From positions 1-23,528 of the forward strand of contig JAJRWB010000051.1 in assembly GCA_024276995.1 (NCBI GenBank): a stretch of DNA of 23,528 nucleotides. The letters run 5' to 3'. The translations under genes were made by a program, and so were the position numbers. The notes beneath the pieces are model-generated. The model had not been told where the DNA came from and ran no database searches. It was given only the letters and a program-made list of their open reading frames with translations. The stretch is from Candidatus Eiseniibacteriota bacterium (lineage in GTDB: Bacteria > Orphanbacterota > Orphanbacteria > Orphanbacterales > Orphanbacteraceae). This document shows, one piece after another, positions 23,360 through 23,528 of this stretch. Numbering within the stretch: position 1 is the first letter of the stretch; each line of letters opens with the position of its first letter.

Positions 23360-23528
23360 GAACTACTTCGTTATTTCGCCAAATATCTAGCCTCAATTCT
23401 CCATAAATAGTTTGAACAATTGAAGCATTTGGAATTGAAAAGGGCCTTCCGTTGTGGTCTTTTGGAGTTGTCGAAGACACCAATCAACCTCAACGAAAGG
23501 CCACAGGCTGTGAGGCAAAGAAAAGCGG
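23360..23528. other. AT-rich edge region with inverted repeat
   Basis: From about 23360 to 23440 the DNA is clearly AT-rich, unlike the remainder of the window. It should hold the acr3 promoter on the minus strand, but I cannot pick unambiguous boxes. At 23443-23458 and 23487-23502 there are 16-base inverted arms matching at 14 positions. A GTG at 23510 opens a frame (reading MRQRKA) to the window end. This could be an inserted element or simply a different neighbouring gene. Confidence 0.35.

Noticed and set aside
22177-23406. 409-codon open frame on the plus strand opposite acr3
   Set aside because: Its product is a His/Glu/Arg-rich mirror of a hydrophobic transporter. The minus strand encodes a clear ACR3 protein, so this is an antisense shadow.

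Overview
The window is GC-rich bacterial chromosomal DNA, densely coded, with no rRNA, tRNA, CRISPR array or complete mobile element that I can see. Lipoprotein signal peptides, a probable outer-membrane protein, a polysaccharide ABC exporter and a chromosomal-type ParABS locus point to a diderm (Gram-negative-type) bacterium. The mix of genes would suit a poorly cultivated lineage around the FCB group, such as Eisenbacteria- or Krumholzibacteria-like organisms. That placement is an impression and not a result. There is no stretch of more than 300 bases without a gene. The longest intergenic region (11221-11479, 259 bases) is full of regulatory sequence.

Region 1 (1-6642, + strand) is the end of a surface-polysaccharide cluster. 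It holds two tandem CgeB-like glycosyltransferases (the first cut by the window edge), an ABC-2 permease and its ATPase (Wzm/Wzt or TagGH type), and a 1308-residue protein. That protein joins a methyltransferase-like domain, a long coiled coil and two GT-B glycosyltransferase domains. The first four genes overlap or nearly touch, so they look like one operon. A GT2 glycosyltransferase (6687-8441) faces them on the opposite strand.

Region 2 (8442-11479, - strand) is transcribed parA, then parB, then a terminator, then a small zinc-ribbon protein with a highly basic tail made of six 14-residue repeats. Two perfect 16-bp parS sites lie in the parA upstream region. One sits in the predicted parA 5' leader, between promoter and ribosome binding site. 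The usual rsmG/mnmG neighbours are absent. A beta-CASP metallo-beta-lactamase gene diverges from parA behind a good sigma70-type promoter.

Region 3 (11480-16078, + strand) holds the beta-CASP nuclease, an unrecognised lipoprotein, a YjbQ-family protein and a tail-anchored protein with two FHA domains. The last two are adjacent with no gap.

Region 4 (16158-23346, - strand) is a run of metabolic and accessory genes: a secreted alpha/beta hydrolase, a nitroreductase, an enoyl-CoA isomerase-like protein, a STAS-like protein, a cupin, a Cdd1-type helix-hairpin-helix protein, a 53-residue membrane protein, an outer-membrane lipoprotein, a methyltransferase and an ACR3 arsenite exporter. The last 150 bases are AT-rich, unlike the rest, and carry an inverted repeat at the window edge.

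The most interesting items are the methyltransferase/coiled-coil/double-glycosyltransferase fusion beside its exporter, the zinc ribbon with a histone-like repeat tail next to parAB, and the parS sites embedded in the parA promoter region.
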